This document shows, piece by piece, positions 54,353-61,700 of a stretch of 64,000 bases of DNA. The DNA lies in contig CBFFZW010000010.1 of NCBI GenBank assembly GCA_965646445.1, positions 1 through 64,000 on the forward strand, written 5' to 3'. Each line of letters begins with the position of its first letter. Positions within the stretch are counted from its first letter, which is position 1. Under the pieces are notes generated by a model. It saw only the letters and a list, made by a program, of their open reading frames with translations. It was not told where the DNA came from and did no database searches. The translations under genes were made by a program, and so were the position numbers. Origin of the DNA: UBA11524 sp965646445 (GTDB lineage: Bacteria; Bacillota; Clostridia; Christensenellales; Aristaeellaceae).

Positions 54353-55243
54353 ATGAATGTAACCTATTATCATCACAGCGGCTTTTCCGCGGCGCTGGAC
54401 GGCGCTTTGCTGGTGTTTGACTACTGGCTGGGCGAAAACGGCGAGCTGCCGGAGGAAAAGCGCATAACGCCGGCATTTCTTCAGCAGTTTCGGGAGATCG
54501 TGGTCTTTATCAGCCACGAGCATCCCGATCACATGGATCCCGAGGTTTTCGAGTGGCGCAAGTACGCGCCGGTGACGTACATCGTCGCGGCGGATATGCC
54601 CATCGGCACCCGGGGCAAGCGCATGGCCCCCGGCGATGCGCTGCAGGTATCCCAGCGAATCCGGGTGCAGGCCTTTGAATCAACCGATCTTGGGGTATCC
54701 TTCCTGGTGGATGTGGACGGCGTGCGGCTGTTCCACGCCGGCGACCTGAATTTCTGGCACTGGCGGGAGGAATCCACCGTCAAGGAAATCGAGGAGGCGG
54801 ACGAAGCCTTCCGCGCGGCGGTGGAGCCCATTGCCAAGGCCTCGGCGGAAAAGCCCATCGACCTGGCCTTCTTCCCGGTGGATCCCCGTCAGGGCAGGCT
54901 GTTTGACGCGGGCGCGAACTACTTCATCCTCACCGTGAAGCCCAGACTCCTGATGCCCATGCACTTCTGGGGAAGGGCGGAAATCGCGGTGGAATTTGCC
55001 CGGCGCAGCCGCTGCCGTCAGACGGAGGTCGTGGCCATGACCCGGCCCGGGGAACAGATTCGCCTGGAATTTGACGGGGAATACATGACGGTGCACCTGC
55101 TTTCCGCCCCGGAACCCGTGCCCGTGCTGAAGTCGGCGGGGGAATTGCCCCTGGCGACGAATCATCATCAGGTGGATTTGGAAGGCTATGAGGGCAACGA
55201 TCCCTTTGGCGAGACGGATCTGCCGGTCAGGCTGGATGAATGA
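54353..55243 (+). CDS. MBL-fold metallo-hydrolase (UlaG/beta-lactamase-like)
   Basis: A 296-residue protein. ISHEHPDHMD gives the family's H-x-H-x-D-H motif (residues 55-60), FHAGDLNFWHW holds the next aspartate, and LLMPMHFWGR the last histidine. The fold binds two metals and hydrolyses varied esters, lactones or phosphodiesters. The start is uncertain: ATG 54353 fits homologous N-termini best but has no clear ribosome binding site. An in-frame TTG at 54341 has GGAGG 11 bases before it, and an ATG at 54323 has none. The gene follows leader RNA 2. Confidence 0.85.
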   Translation: MNVTYYHHSGFSAALDGALLVFDYWLGENGELPEEKRITPAFLQQFREIVVFISHEHPDHMDPEVFEWRKYAPVTYIVAADMPIGTRGKRMAPGDALQVSQRIRVQAFESTDLGVSFLVDVDGVRLFHAGDLNFWHWREESTVKEIEEADEAFRAAVEPIAKASAEKPIDLAFFPVDPRQGRLFDAGANYFILTVKPRLLMPMHFWGRAEIAVEFARRSRCRQTEVVAMTRPGEQIRLEFDGEYMTVHLLSAPEPVPVLKSAGELPLATNHHQVDLEGYEGNDPFGETDLPVRLDE

Positions 55244-55286
55244 GTCCCAGTCAGATGGCTTTTTTCCTTCAAGGGGTCGTGTTCCC

Positions 55287-55315
55287 TTGACAATTGGTCG
55301 GGGATGGCGTATCAT
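55287..55315 (+). promoter_or_regulatory. Promoter of the DUF1858 gene
   Basis: A perfect TTGACA (55287-55292) and TATCAT (55310-55315) are 17 bases apart; the gene begins 41 bases further on. Confidence 0.7.
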
Positions 55316-55356
55316 CAAAGCGGAACGTCTTCCGCAAAGAAAGGAACGAACAAACG

Positions 55357-55557
55357 ATGGTTGATAAGTCGATGTCCATTGGCCAGGTGCTGCGGTTGAA
55401 TCAGGGCACGGCCCGGATTCTGATGGAGTTTGGTATGCACTGCCTGGGCTGCCCCCATGCCACCGCCGAGTCCCTGGAGGATGCCTGCGCCGCGCATGGC
55501 ACCAACGTGGAGGAGCTGGTCAGCAAGCTGAACAGCTACCTTCAGGAGAATGCGTAA
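55357..55557 (+). CDS. DUF1858-domain protein (ScdA/Ric N-terminal-like)
   Basis: A 66-residue cytoplasmic protein. The pattern of MSIGQVLRLNQGTARILMEF followed by GMHCLGCPHATAESLEDACA is the DUF1858 signature, with a C-x-x-C redox-type motif. The domain is also found at the N-terminus of the iron-sulfur repair proteins ScdA/RIC and in hybrid-cluster-associated small proteins. A role in redox or nitrosative stress is likely but unproven. It has its own promoter and terminator, so it is a single-gene unit. The rubrerythrin-like gene next to it fits the same theme. Confidence 0.85.
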   Translation: MVDKSMSIGQVLRLNQGTARILMEFGMHCLGCPHATAESLEDACAAHGTNVEELVSKLNSYLQENA

Positions 55558-55575
55558 AACCGCGGTATGACGCAA

Positions 55576-55612
55576 GGGCTCCCTCCGGCTTAGGTAGAGG
55601 GAGCTCTTTTTT
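55576..55612 (+). terminator. Terminator after the DUF1858 gene
   Basis: GGGCTCCCTC (55576-55585) pairs with GAGGGAGCTC (55597-55606), followed by a run of six T. Strong intrinsic terminator, 19 bases after the stop. Confidence 0.88.
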
Positions 55613-55662
55613 ATCCATGGTTTGCTGCTTGTTTGATAAGGAAAAAGCAGCGCACAGGGGGC

Positions 55663-55755
55663 TGTGGAAAACCTGTGGATACTGTGGATAGTAATGATAT
55701 TCTGTGGGCTGAAACGCGCGAGTTACCCACAAACTGTGGATAACCCTGTGGATGA
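55663..55755. other. Second DnaA-box cluster
   Basis: Six DnaA-box-like sites lie within 93 bases: TGTGGAAAA (55663), TGTGGATAC (55674), TGTGGATAG (55683), TTACCCACA (55723), a perfect TGTGGATAA (55735-55743) and TGTGGATGA (55747). Five point one way and one the other. No GC-rich spacer plus trio tract was found here, so it is more likely a DnaA-titration or regulatory cluster, or part of a split origin, than an initiation site by itself. It lies between the DUF1858 terminator and the rubrerythrin-like gene. Confidence 0.72.
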
Positions 55756-55806
55756 ATTGAGGATGAACGGTGTATAGCCTGTGTGTCGAGGCGAAGGAGG
55801 GATAGC

Positions 55807-56286
55807 ATGGTTGTTCGGAACGAGCTGGAAGCCCTGTCAGTGGCGGTGGAAATGGAGCGCCGGGCGATCCGCGTGTATGAGCGGGCGCTGATGCTGGCAA
55901 CGGAACCGGCGGTGACGCAGGGAATCCAGGCTATTTTGCGGGACGAACAGAAGCATTTGAAATGCTTCATGGCCATGAAGGTCAGGCACCACGAGAATGA
56001 GGTGGCGGACGCGAACCTCATGAAGGCCATGGGGGCGGAGATGCTGTTTCCCGGCGGCGTGATGGAAATGGAGCGCGCCGAAGGCCTGACCACGCTGGTA
56101 GGCTTGTATCGCTTCGCCACGGAGAGCGAGCATGACGCCATGATGAATTATCTGGACTTTGCCGCCCGCTGCGACCGGGAGGATGTCAGAAAAGCCTTTA
56201 TGACCATCGCCCGGGAGGAGGCCTCCCATCTGGCGGGCCTGCGGGATACGCTGGTAGCCTTGGAAAAGGAAGAGACTCAGCGTTGA
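55807..56286 (+). CDS. Rubrerythrin-like ferritin-family protein
   Basis: A 159-residue four-helix-bundle protein. The diiron residues are suggested by VEMERRAIRVYERAL (first glutamate helix), RDEQKHLKCF, TESEHDAMMNY and AREEASHLAGL (E-x-x-H motifs). No rubredoxin-like C-x-x-C tail is present, so it is a minimal rubrerythrin or a ferritin-like sibling. Such proteins reduce peroxide in anaerobes. GGAGGG lies 5-6 bases before the ATG at 55807; the longer frame is rejected. The DnaA-box cluster lies in its upstream region. Confidence 0.85.
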   Translation: MVVRNELEALSVAVEMERRAIRVYERALMLATEPAVTQGIQAILRDEQKHLKCFMAMKVRHHENEVADANLMKAMGAEMLFPGGVMEMERAEGLTTLVGLYRFATESEHDAMMNYLDFAARCDREDVRKAFMTIAREEASHLAGLRDTLVALEKEETQR

Positions 56287-56298
56287 CAGGCTGAAAAC

Positions 56299-56346
56299 GG
56301 CCCGCCGTCGGAGCATGTCTGACGGACGGGCCTTTCCGTGTTTTTT
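56299..56346 (+). terminator. Terminator after the rubrerythrin-like gene
   Basis: GGCCCGCCGTC (56299-56309) pairs with GACGGACGGGCC (56321-56332) apart from one bulged base, and a T-rich run ends at 56346. Good intrinsic terminator. Confidence 0.75.
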
Positions 56347-56366
56347 GGTGCAAAGGAGGGGAGAGC

Positions 56367-56882
56367 ATGGCGGTTCTGGAAACGGAGCGTCTGCTGCTGC
56401 GGCGGCTTACTCAGGGGGACTTCGAGGCCCTGTGCAAAATCCTAAAGGACGAGGAAACCATGACGGCCTATGAGGGAGCCTTCACGGACGAGGAGGTTCA
56501 GCAGTGGCTGGACAGGCAGCTTGCCCGGTATGCGCAGTGGGGCTTCGGCCTGTGGGCGGTGGTGCTGAAGGAGACCGGCGAGGTCATCGGCCAGTGCGGC
56601 CTGACCATGCAGCCCTGGAAGGAGCGGGAGGTGCTGGAAATCGGCTACCTGTTCCAGCGGGCATACTGGCACCAGGGCTATGCCACCGAGGCTGCCCGGG
56701 CCTGCAAGCGCTACGCCTTCGACGTGCTGAAGGCGGAGGAGGTGTGCTCCATCATCCGGGATACCAACACGGCCTCCCAGCGGGTGGCCCTGCGCAACGG
56801 CATGACGGCAGCGGACAGCTTCACCAAGCACTACCGGGGTGTGGACATGCCCCATATCCGCTATGTGGCGGCAAGGGCATGA
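56367..56882 (+). CDS. GNAT-family N-acetyltransferase (RimJ/RimL type)
   Basis: A 171-residue protein starting TERLLLRRLTQGDFEAL, as in the RimJ/RimL group. WAVVLKETGEVIGQCGL and QRAYWHQGYATEAARACKRY cover the acetyl-CoA-binding region (Q/R-x-x-G-x-G/A form: HQGYATEA). Members acetylate ribosomal proteins, antibiotics or small amines with acetyl-CoA. AAAGGAGGGG lies 5 bases before the ATG. It stands alone between two terminators. Confidence 0.88.
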   Translation: MAVLETERLLLRRLTQGDFEALCKILKDEETMTAYEGAFTDEEVQQWLDRQLARYAQWGFGLWAVVLKETGEVIGQCGLTMQPWKEREVLEIGYLFQRAYWHQGYATEAARACKRYAFDVLKAEEVCSIIRDTNTASQRVALRNGMTAADSFTKHYRGVDMPHIRYVAARA

Positions 56883-56896
56883 ACAGGTTCCACATG

Positions 56897-56932
56897 AAAA
56901 AGGATCAGGACTGGTTTCTCCTGATCCTTTTT
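56897..56932. terminator. Bidirectional terminator between convergent genes
   Basis: AAAAAGGATCAGGA and TCCTGATCCTTTTT form a perfect stem flanked by A and T tracts on both sides. It lies between the acetyltransferase gene (plus) and the alpha/beta hydrolase gene (minus) and should stop both. Confidence 0.88.
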
Positions 56933-56951
56933 GATGGATTTGTTTGCAAGG

Positions 56952-57920
56952 TCAGCGGATCGGCATATAGGTATCCAGATACTCGATGACCTTTTCCATG
57001 TATTGGCCATACTGGGCATTGTCGTTTTGCAGGCCGTGGCCGGAGTGTTCAAACACGATGTATTCATGGGGTACGCCATGCTCTGTCAGCGCGGCGTCCA
57101 GCTTTTTGGACGCGCTGAAGGCCTGCACCCTGTCCCACGCGCCATAAGCGAAGACGGCGGGCACGGCGTCGTCATCGACCCACATCGCGGCGGAAATGTC
57201 CTTCACCTGCTCAAGGTAAGCGCCGGAGAAAAGCATATCATTGGTGATTTCTTTCCCGGCCATGGCGGAAAACAAACCTGCCATGCCGCTGTAATCCACG
57301 GAGGGGTCGACGGCGACGGGATGATGGGGGTCGGCGCCCATGTTGATCCAGTCCTCCAGGTAGAAGCAGGAGGGCCCCACCGCGCCGAAGGTCATCTTCA
57401 CAGGGACAGGCGATTGGCCGGCGTCCCGATAGGCGTACAAAAGGGCCAGGGCGTGACCGGCCGAGCCGCCCGCTATCGCCATCTGGTTAATGGGATAGCC
57501 CCGCTTGGCCGCTTCAGCCAGCACAGAGGGGATGCTCTCCCGAATTTCCATGGATTGGGTGTAAACATTGGCCTGGGGATTTTCCTCGCTGAACAGCGTG
57601 TAATTGATTCCCGCCGCCACATAGCCCCTGGCGCAGAGCCATTGCAGCATTTCCGCGTCGCCGCTCTTGTCGCCGCTGGTGAAGCCGCCCGCATGGAGGT
57701 AGACCACCAGGCCGTAGCTTTCCCTGCCGCTGTCAGCGGGAAGATAGAGATCAAACTTGTTGGCCGCGCCATCGCCATAGGAAAGGTCGGTATAGACCGT
57801 CCCCACCGAGCTGTCCCAATGAGCTTTGTATTTTCCGGCGAAGGGATCGACCGTCATTTTGACCGCGGCGGAAATGATGAAGGCCGCGATGAATGCGCCC
57901 ACATAGATCAGTCCCCACAT
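56952..57920 (-). CDS. Membrane-anchored alpha/beta hydrolase
   Basis: A 322-residue protein with one N-terminal membrane segment (GLIYVGAFIAAFIISAAV). The hydrolase domain shows VVYLHAGGFTSGD (an HAGG form of the oxyanion HGGG motif), the nucleophile elbow AGGSAGHAL and a C-terminal FEHSGHGL with the catalytic histidine, as in the BD-FAE/esterase-lipase group. It probably acts outside the membrane on an ester. The ATG at 57920 has AAGGGA 6 bases before it. A GTG at 57956 overlaps the stop of the 44-residue gene in a GTGA junction and would add a basic N-terminus; both are possible. TetR control is likely. Confidence 0.83.
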   Translation of the reverse strand: MWGLIYVGAFIAAFIISAAVKMTVDPFAGKYKAHWDSSVGTVYTDLSYGDGAANKFDLYLPADSGRESYGLVVYLHAGGFTSGDKSGDAEMLQWLCARGYVAAGINYTLFSEENPQANVYTQSMEIRESIPSVLAEAAKRGYPINQMAIAGGSAGHALALLYAYRDAGQSPVPVKMTFGAVGPSCFYLEDWINMGADPHHPVAVDPSVDYSGMAGLFSAMAGKEITNDMLFSGAYLEQVKDISAAMWVDDDAVPAVFAYGAWDRVQAFSASKKLDAALTEHGVPHEYIVFEHSGHGLQNDNAQYGQYMEKVIEYLDTYMPIR

Positions 57921-57952
57921 GATGCGTCCCTTCCTTCTTCCTTTCTTCTCGC

Positions 57953-58087
57953 TCACAGAAAATTCCCCCCGAAAAGCGTTCCGCCCAGCAGCATGTTCAT
58001 CACGGCGCGTACGGTCAGCCGTCCCAGTACCGCGCCGACGATGACGACCGTCAGCAGGATGACCACGCGCTTTTGTGTGAGTGTCAT
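57953..58087 (-). CDS. 44-residue membrane peptide, first gene of the hydrolase operon
   Basis: A short frame reading MTLTQKRVVILLTVVIVGAV, then LGRLTVRAVMNMLLGGTLFG and GNFL. One clear membrane segment (residues 8-21) with basic residues on each side, and a second, weaker hydrophobic part. GGAGG lies 9 bases before the ATG, better than for many long genes here. Its TGA overlaps an in-frame GTG of the hydrolase. No family was recognised. It may be a partner or modulator of the membrane hydrolase, or a small toxin-like peptide; only its coding nature is well supported. Confidence 0.68.
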   Translation of the reverse strand: MTLTQKRVVILLTVVIVGAVLGRLTVRAVMNMLLGGTLFGGNFL

Positions 58088-58141
58088 CGACCAATACCTC
58101 CTTGACAGATGAAAGAATATGTGCTACGATGTGTTTCAAAC

Positions 58142-58184
58142 GTAACAGCGGAACAAGTGTAACAGCAATGTGACCGCTTGTCAA
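58142..58184 (-). promoter_or_regulatory. Promoter with paired operator-like repeats for the hydrolase operon
   Basis: On the minus strand TTGACA (58184-58179) and TACACT (58161-58156) are 17 bases apart. Two identical octamers, GTAACAGC on the plus strand, lie at 58142-58149 and 58159-58166, 17 bases from start to start, with one covering the -10. Binding there would block the promoter. The region is shared with the divergent TetR gene, whose product is the natural candidate. Confidence 0.6.
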
Positions 58185-58198
58185 TGGAGGCGACGAAA

Positions 58199-58771
58199 AT
58201 GGAACAAAAGGCGAAAAGTGTTTCACCCTTCAGCAGTGAAAGCCGCAACGCCTATGTGATCGAGCATCTGACCGAGGCGATGCTGACGCTGCTGGCGGAA
58301 AAGCCCATGAGCGACATCACCATCAGCGAGCTGTGCGACAGCGCGGGGGTGGGCCGCACGTCCTTCTACCGCAATTTTGAATCGAAGGAGGCCATTCTGA
58401 AAGCGCATATGGCGCGGCTGTTTCAGGGCTGCGTGGCGGGATGGGACGGGGATCATCCGGCCTCCTTCAGCGGGGTGATCCGCCAGCTGTTTTCCCATTT
58501 TGAGGCGAACCGGCGCTTTTACAGTCTGATCTACGAAAGGGGACTGATTGACCTCGTCAAGGATCTTTTTCTGGAGACCTTTGGCTTCAATCCGGCGCAG
58601 GATCTGGTTCCTGCTTATTCCTCCGCCTATGTCGCATTTCTGCTGTACGGATGGGTGGAGGTCTGGTTCCGGCGGGGCATGAAGGAAACGGCGGCGGAAT
58701 TGGCGGACTGTCTGGGAAAAAGCGTGGACAGCGCCATGAAAGCGCAAAGCAAAAGGCAAGAGCAGGTGTGA
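58199..58771 (+). CDS. TetR-family transcriptional regulator
   Basis: A 190-residue protein. The N-terminal DNA-binding domain (about 15-62) contains SDITISELCDSAGVGRTSFY and RNFESKEAILKAH, a clear TetR helix-turn-helix. The C-terminal helical domain is of the TetR_C_7/DUF-type with an aromatic ligand pocket. GGAGG lies 9 bases before the ATG at 58199. It is divergent from the 44-residue peptide and hydrolase genes and likely represses them and itself. The end of the gene overlaps a terminator. Confidence 0.88.
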   Translation: MEQKAKSVSPFSSESRNAYVIEHLTEAMLTLLAEKPMSDITISELCDSAGVGRTSFYRNFESKEAILKAHMARLFQGCVAGWDGDHPASFSGVIRQLFSHFEANRRFYSLIYERGLIDLVKDLFLETFGFNPAQDLVPAYSSAYVAFLLYGWVEVWFRRGMKETAAELADCLGKSVDSAMKAQSKRQEQV

Positions 58772-58793
58772 TTGACCTCGCTCTTGCCTTTTT
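58755..58793. terminator. Terminator between TetR and activase genes
   Basis: GGCAAGAGC (58755-58763) pairs with GCTCTTGCC (58780-58788), then five T. The stem begins inside the last codons of the TetR gene. On the other strand an A tract gives T after the stem, so it can also end the glycyl radical operon. Confidence 0.8.
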
Positions 58794-58819
58794 ATGGATC
58801 GAATGCTGCAGAAGGACGC

Positions 58820-59662
58820 TTACAGCACCTTCACGTCAATCCCGCGCCGGGTGAAGGGCCGGGTGTGGGCCTGGGGGCGCTGTTCCACGTCAAAGGTGGG
58901 CTGATAGCGCATGCCGGCCATCTCGTACTTGGCACCGGCAGTCTGATGGTAGGGAAGCAGCTCCACGCGAATCAGCGGGCCCGGGTCTTCCAGCGCGGCG
59001 GCGGTCTGCTCCAGGTTGTCGGGGCTGTCGTTCACGCCGGGGATCAGCGGCACGCGGATGATGTAGGGCGTGCTTCCAGCCTTCAGCATGGCCAGATGGC
59101 GCAGAATGGGCCCGTTGTCCACGCCGGTATAGCGCCGGTGCAGGGTGCTGTCCATCAGCTTGAGATCCATCATGACAAGGCTCAGCCGCCGCTGGGCCCG
59201 GGCAAAAACCTCGTCCGGGGCAAAGCCGGAGGTCTCGATGGCGCTGTGGATGCCGGGGAGGCCGTCCAGCACGGCGTCGATGAAGTCCCACTGCATCAGC
59301 GGTTCGCCCCCGGAGAAGGTGACGCCGCCGCTGCAGGCGAAGGCCTCCTGATTCTTCAGCAGCCGACGGGCCAGATCGTCCGCCTGCCAGGTGGTTCCGG
59401 CGATTCTGCGCAGGCCCAGGGTACACACGGAGACGCATTCCCCGCAGGCGACGCAGCTTTCATGCTTGCAGACGGCGGCGCATTGGCCGCAGTGTACGCA
59501 GGCCGCGTGGCTGACCATCAGCTGAGGACGGGGCGAAAGGCCCTCGGGGTTGTGGCACCACATGCAGCGCAGGGGACAGCCCTTCAGGAAGACCGTGGTG
59601 CGGATGCCGGGGCCGTCGTAGACCGCGAATTCCTTGATGTCAAAGACGATGCCTGTTTTCAT
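58820..59662 (-). CDS. Glycyl radical enzyme activating enzyme (radical SAM)
   Basis: A 280-residue radical SAM protein. Cys29, Cys33 and Cys36 (GCPLRCMWC) form the C-x-x-x-C-x-x-C site for the SAM-binding iron-sulfur cluster. Eight further cysteines (55, 58, 61, 65 and 70, 73, 76, 80) make a ferredoxin-like insert for two more clusters, as in activases of non-PFL glycyl radical enzymes. FSGGEPLMQ is the SAM-binding GGE motif. It makes the glycyl radical on the enzyme encoded just upstream, with only 4 bp between the genes. Confidence 0.92.
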   Translation of the reverse strand: MKTGIVFDIKEFAVYDGPGIRTTVFLKGCPLRCMWCHNPEGLSPRPQLMVSHAACVHCGQCAAVCKHESCVACGECVSVCTLGLRRIAGTTWQADDLARRLLKNQEAFACSGGVTFSGGEPLMQWDFIDAVLDGLPGIHSAIETSGFAPDEVFARAQRRLSLVMMDLKLMDSTLHRRYTGVDNGPILRHLAMLKAGSTPYIIRVPLIPGVNDSPDNLEQTAAALEDPGPLIRVELLPYHQTAGAKYEMAGMRYQPTFDVEQRPQAHTRPFTRRGIDVKVL

Positions 59663-59666
59663 GGCG

Positions 59667-61688
59667 TCATAAATTCAGCTCAACACGGCTGATGATGTGA
59701 TCCTGGTAGCATCGATCCAGCTCCACGAAGTAGCCGCTCCAGCCCCATACGCGGACGATCAGGTTGCGGTACTGCTCCGGGTGGGCCTGGGCGTCCAGCA
59801 GCTGCTCCCGGTTGACGGTGTTGAGCTGCAGCTGATGGCCTCCCAGGTCGATGAACAGCTTCACCAGCGCGGCCACCTTGGCGATGGCCTCGTCATTGCG
59901 GAAGACGGTATCGGAGAATTCGATGGTCAGGGGGCCGCCGTTGATGACCTCGCCCAGCGTCGGCTTGACGAAGGACTTGACCAGCGACACCGGGCCGTCC
60001 AGCTTGATGTTGAGGGAGGGGGCGTAGTTGGCGGGCAGAGGAGAGCCGGCTTCCCGGCCGTCGGGGGTTGCGCCCATGTCCGTGCCGTGCCAGATGTAAT
60101 ACATGGCCGAGCCCGTGCCCGCCCGGTAGATGCCGCCCCGCTCGTTCGTCAGGCCCTTGACGGCCTGGGCAAACATGTGCAGCAGCCGCACCGCGTACTG
60201 ATCCGCCCGATCGTCGTCGTTGCCCATTTTGGGGCAGTCGTACTTCAGCCGGTGCTGAAGGGTCTGGGCATGGTCAAAGTTGCTTTCCAGGGCGGAAAGC
60301 AGCGTCTTCCGGTCAAGGCCGTCCTCAAAAACGGTCTGCTGTACCGCCGCCAGCATGTCCGCCGCGGGGGCCACGCCTGTGCCGTGGAGGCCAAAGTTAT
60401 TGTAGCGGCAGCCCTGGGAGATGTCTCGGACGTTCTCCACGCAGCCCTCGAAGAACAGCGACAGATACGGCGAGGGAATCACATACAGGTCGTGGATACC
60501 GGCGGCAATGGCCTTGACCTGCCGGTGAATGTCCGCCTCAATCTCCGCCATCAGCGCGTCCATGGAAGCGGCGGTCATCAGCTTCCGGCGGATGACGTCG
60601 CCCACCAGGTTGGCCAGGGGCAGCGCGCCGATGTTGGGAATATCCATGCCCTTGCCAGGAATGATGAACTCCCAGCAGGCGGCCATGGCATAGTCCCGGG
60701 CGTCGGCCTCGGCATAGCCCAGGGCCATCAGGCCGGGCACGGCAACATCATCGTTTTCATACTGCGGGAAGCCCAGGCCCAGCTTGGTCAGCTGGGTGCC
60801 CAGCTGATAGACGGCCGGGGGCGTATCCTTGTTGACGCGCAGGTTGATCTTGGGGTCGATGAGCCGCAGCTCCGCCGAGGCCCGCAGGCACATTTCGCTC
60901 AGCAGGTTGTAGCCGTCCCGGCCATCCGGCGTGACGCCGCCCAGGACGATGCTCTGGCCGTTGTCGCCCTGCTGCATGCCGGGATACAGGTCGCTGTCCC
61001 GGTTGCAGGCCAGGAAGAAGGCCTCCAGCAGCTCCATGGCCTGCTCCCGGGTGAGGGCGCCGCTGTCCAGGTCGCGCTGAAGATAAGGCATCATGTACTG
61101 GTCAAAGCGGCCCAGGGTGTTGTGATAGTCGCCCTCGCACCACATGGCGAAGTGCAGGATGCGCAGCGATTGCAGGGCTTCCCGGAAGGTACGGGGCGGC
61201 TGGGCGGGTACGCGGCGCAGGACGTCCGCCAGGGCAGCGTCCCCGGCGTCCTCGGCGGCCTGGGCATAGCGCCGGGTCAGGTTCAGCACCGCGTCGATGC
61301 TGAGCTTCATGCACTGGTGGAGGGGCGCGTCCGTCAGCCGGGCGCGGATGGCGTCCAGGCCCTCCGCCATGACGCCGACATAGTCCGGGGAAAGGTTGCA
61401 CACGTTGCCGTTTTCGTGGATGAAATGGCTCGCCTTGATGGCCTGCCACTCCTCCTCATTGTAAATCATGGGCAGGTTGGGCACCGTCCGGGTGAAGGCG
61501 ATGATCTCCCCGGGGGCCAGCACAGGGGTTTCCAGGGACAGAGCCAGCGCCAGCCGGTAGGCTGTCCGGGCGCTGTCCGCCATGTCCGCCTTGCGGTAGA
61601 CATCGGGGGAAACCGATTCCTGCCGCCGGAAGGCGTGATGCTTTTTGTCCCACTGCCAGGCCTTGATGGCTTCGATCCTCGTGGTCAT
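59667..61688 (-). CDS. Glycyl radical enzyme of unusual active site (PFL/dehydratase-like)
   Basis: A 673-residue protein, shorter than pyruvate formate-lyase (about 760) and most dehydratases (about 790-850). The radical site is Gly649 in RVWGWSGYF near the C-terminus. The catalytic cysteine is Cys338 with Glu340 in DYAMAACWEFIIPGKG, where known dehydratase and lyase members have GCVEP followed by a similar P-G-K segment. Cys-Trp-Glu instead of Cys-Val-Glu suggests an altered pocket. The substrate is unknown; a sugar- or cyclitol-type substrate fits the GH51 gene upstream in the same operon. Its activase follows directly. Confidence 0.87.
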   Translation of the reverse strand: MTTRIEAIKAWQWDKKHHAFRRQESVSPDVYRKADMADSARTAYRLALALSLETPVLAPGEIIAFTRTVPNLPMIYNEEEWQAIKASHFIHENGNVCNLSPDYVGVMAEGLDAIRARLTDAPLHQCMKLSIDAVLNLTRRYAQAAEDAGDAALADVLRRVPAQPPRTFREALQSLRILHFAMWCEGDYHNTLGRFDQYMMPYLQRDLDSGALTREQAMELLEAFFLACNRDSDLYPGMQQGDNGQSIVLGGVTPDGRDGYNLLSEMCLRASAELRLIDPKINLRVNKDTPPAVYQLGTQLTKLGLGFPQYENDDVAVPGLMALGYAEADARDYAMAACWEFIIPGKGMDIPNIGALPLANLVGDVIRRKLMTAASMDALMAEIEADIHRQVKAIAAGIHDLYVIPSPYLSLFFEGCVENVRDISQGCRYNNFGLHGTGVAPAADMLAAVQQTVFEDGLDRKTLLSALESNFDHAQTLQHRLKYDCPKMGNDDDRADQYAVRLLHMFAQAVKGLTNERGGIYRAGTGSAMYYIWHGTDMGATPDGREAGSPLPANYAPSLNIKLDGPVSLVKSFVKPTLGEVINGGPLTIEFSDTVFRNDEAIAKVAALVKLFIDLGGHQLQLNTVNREQLLDAQAHPEQYRNLIVRVWGWSGYFVELDRCYQDHIISRVELNL

Positions 61689-61700
61689 GCTGCTCCCTCC

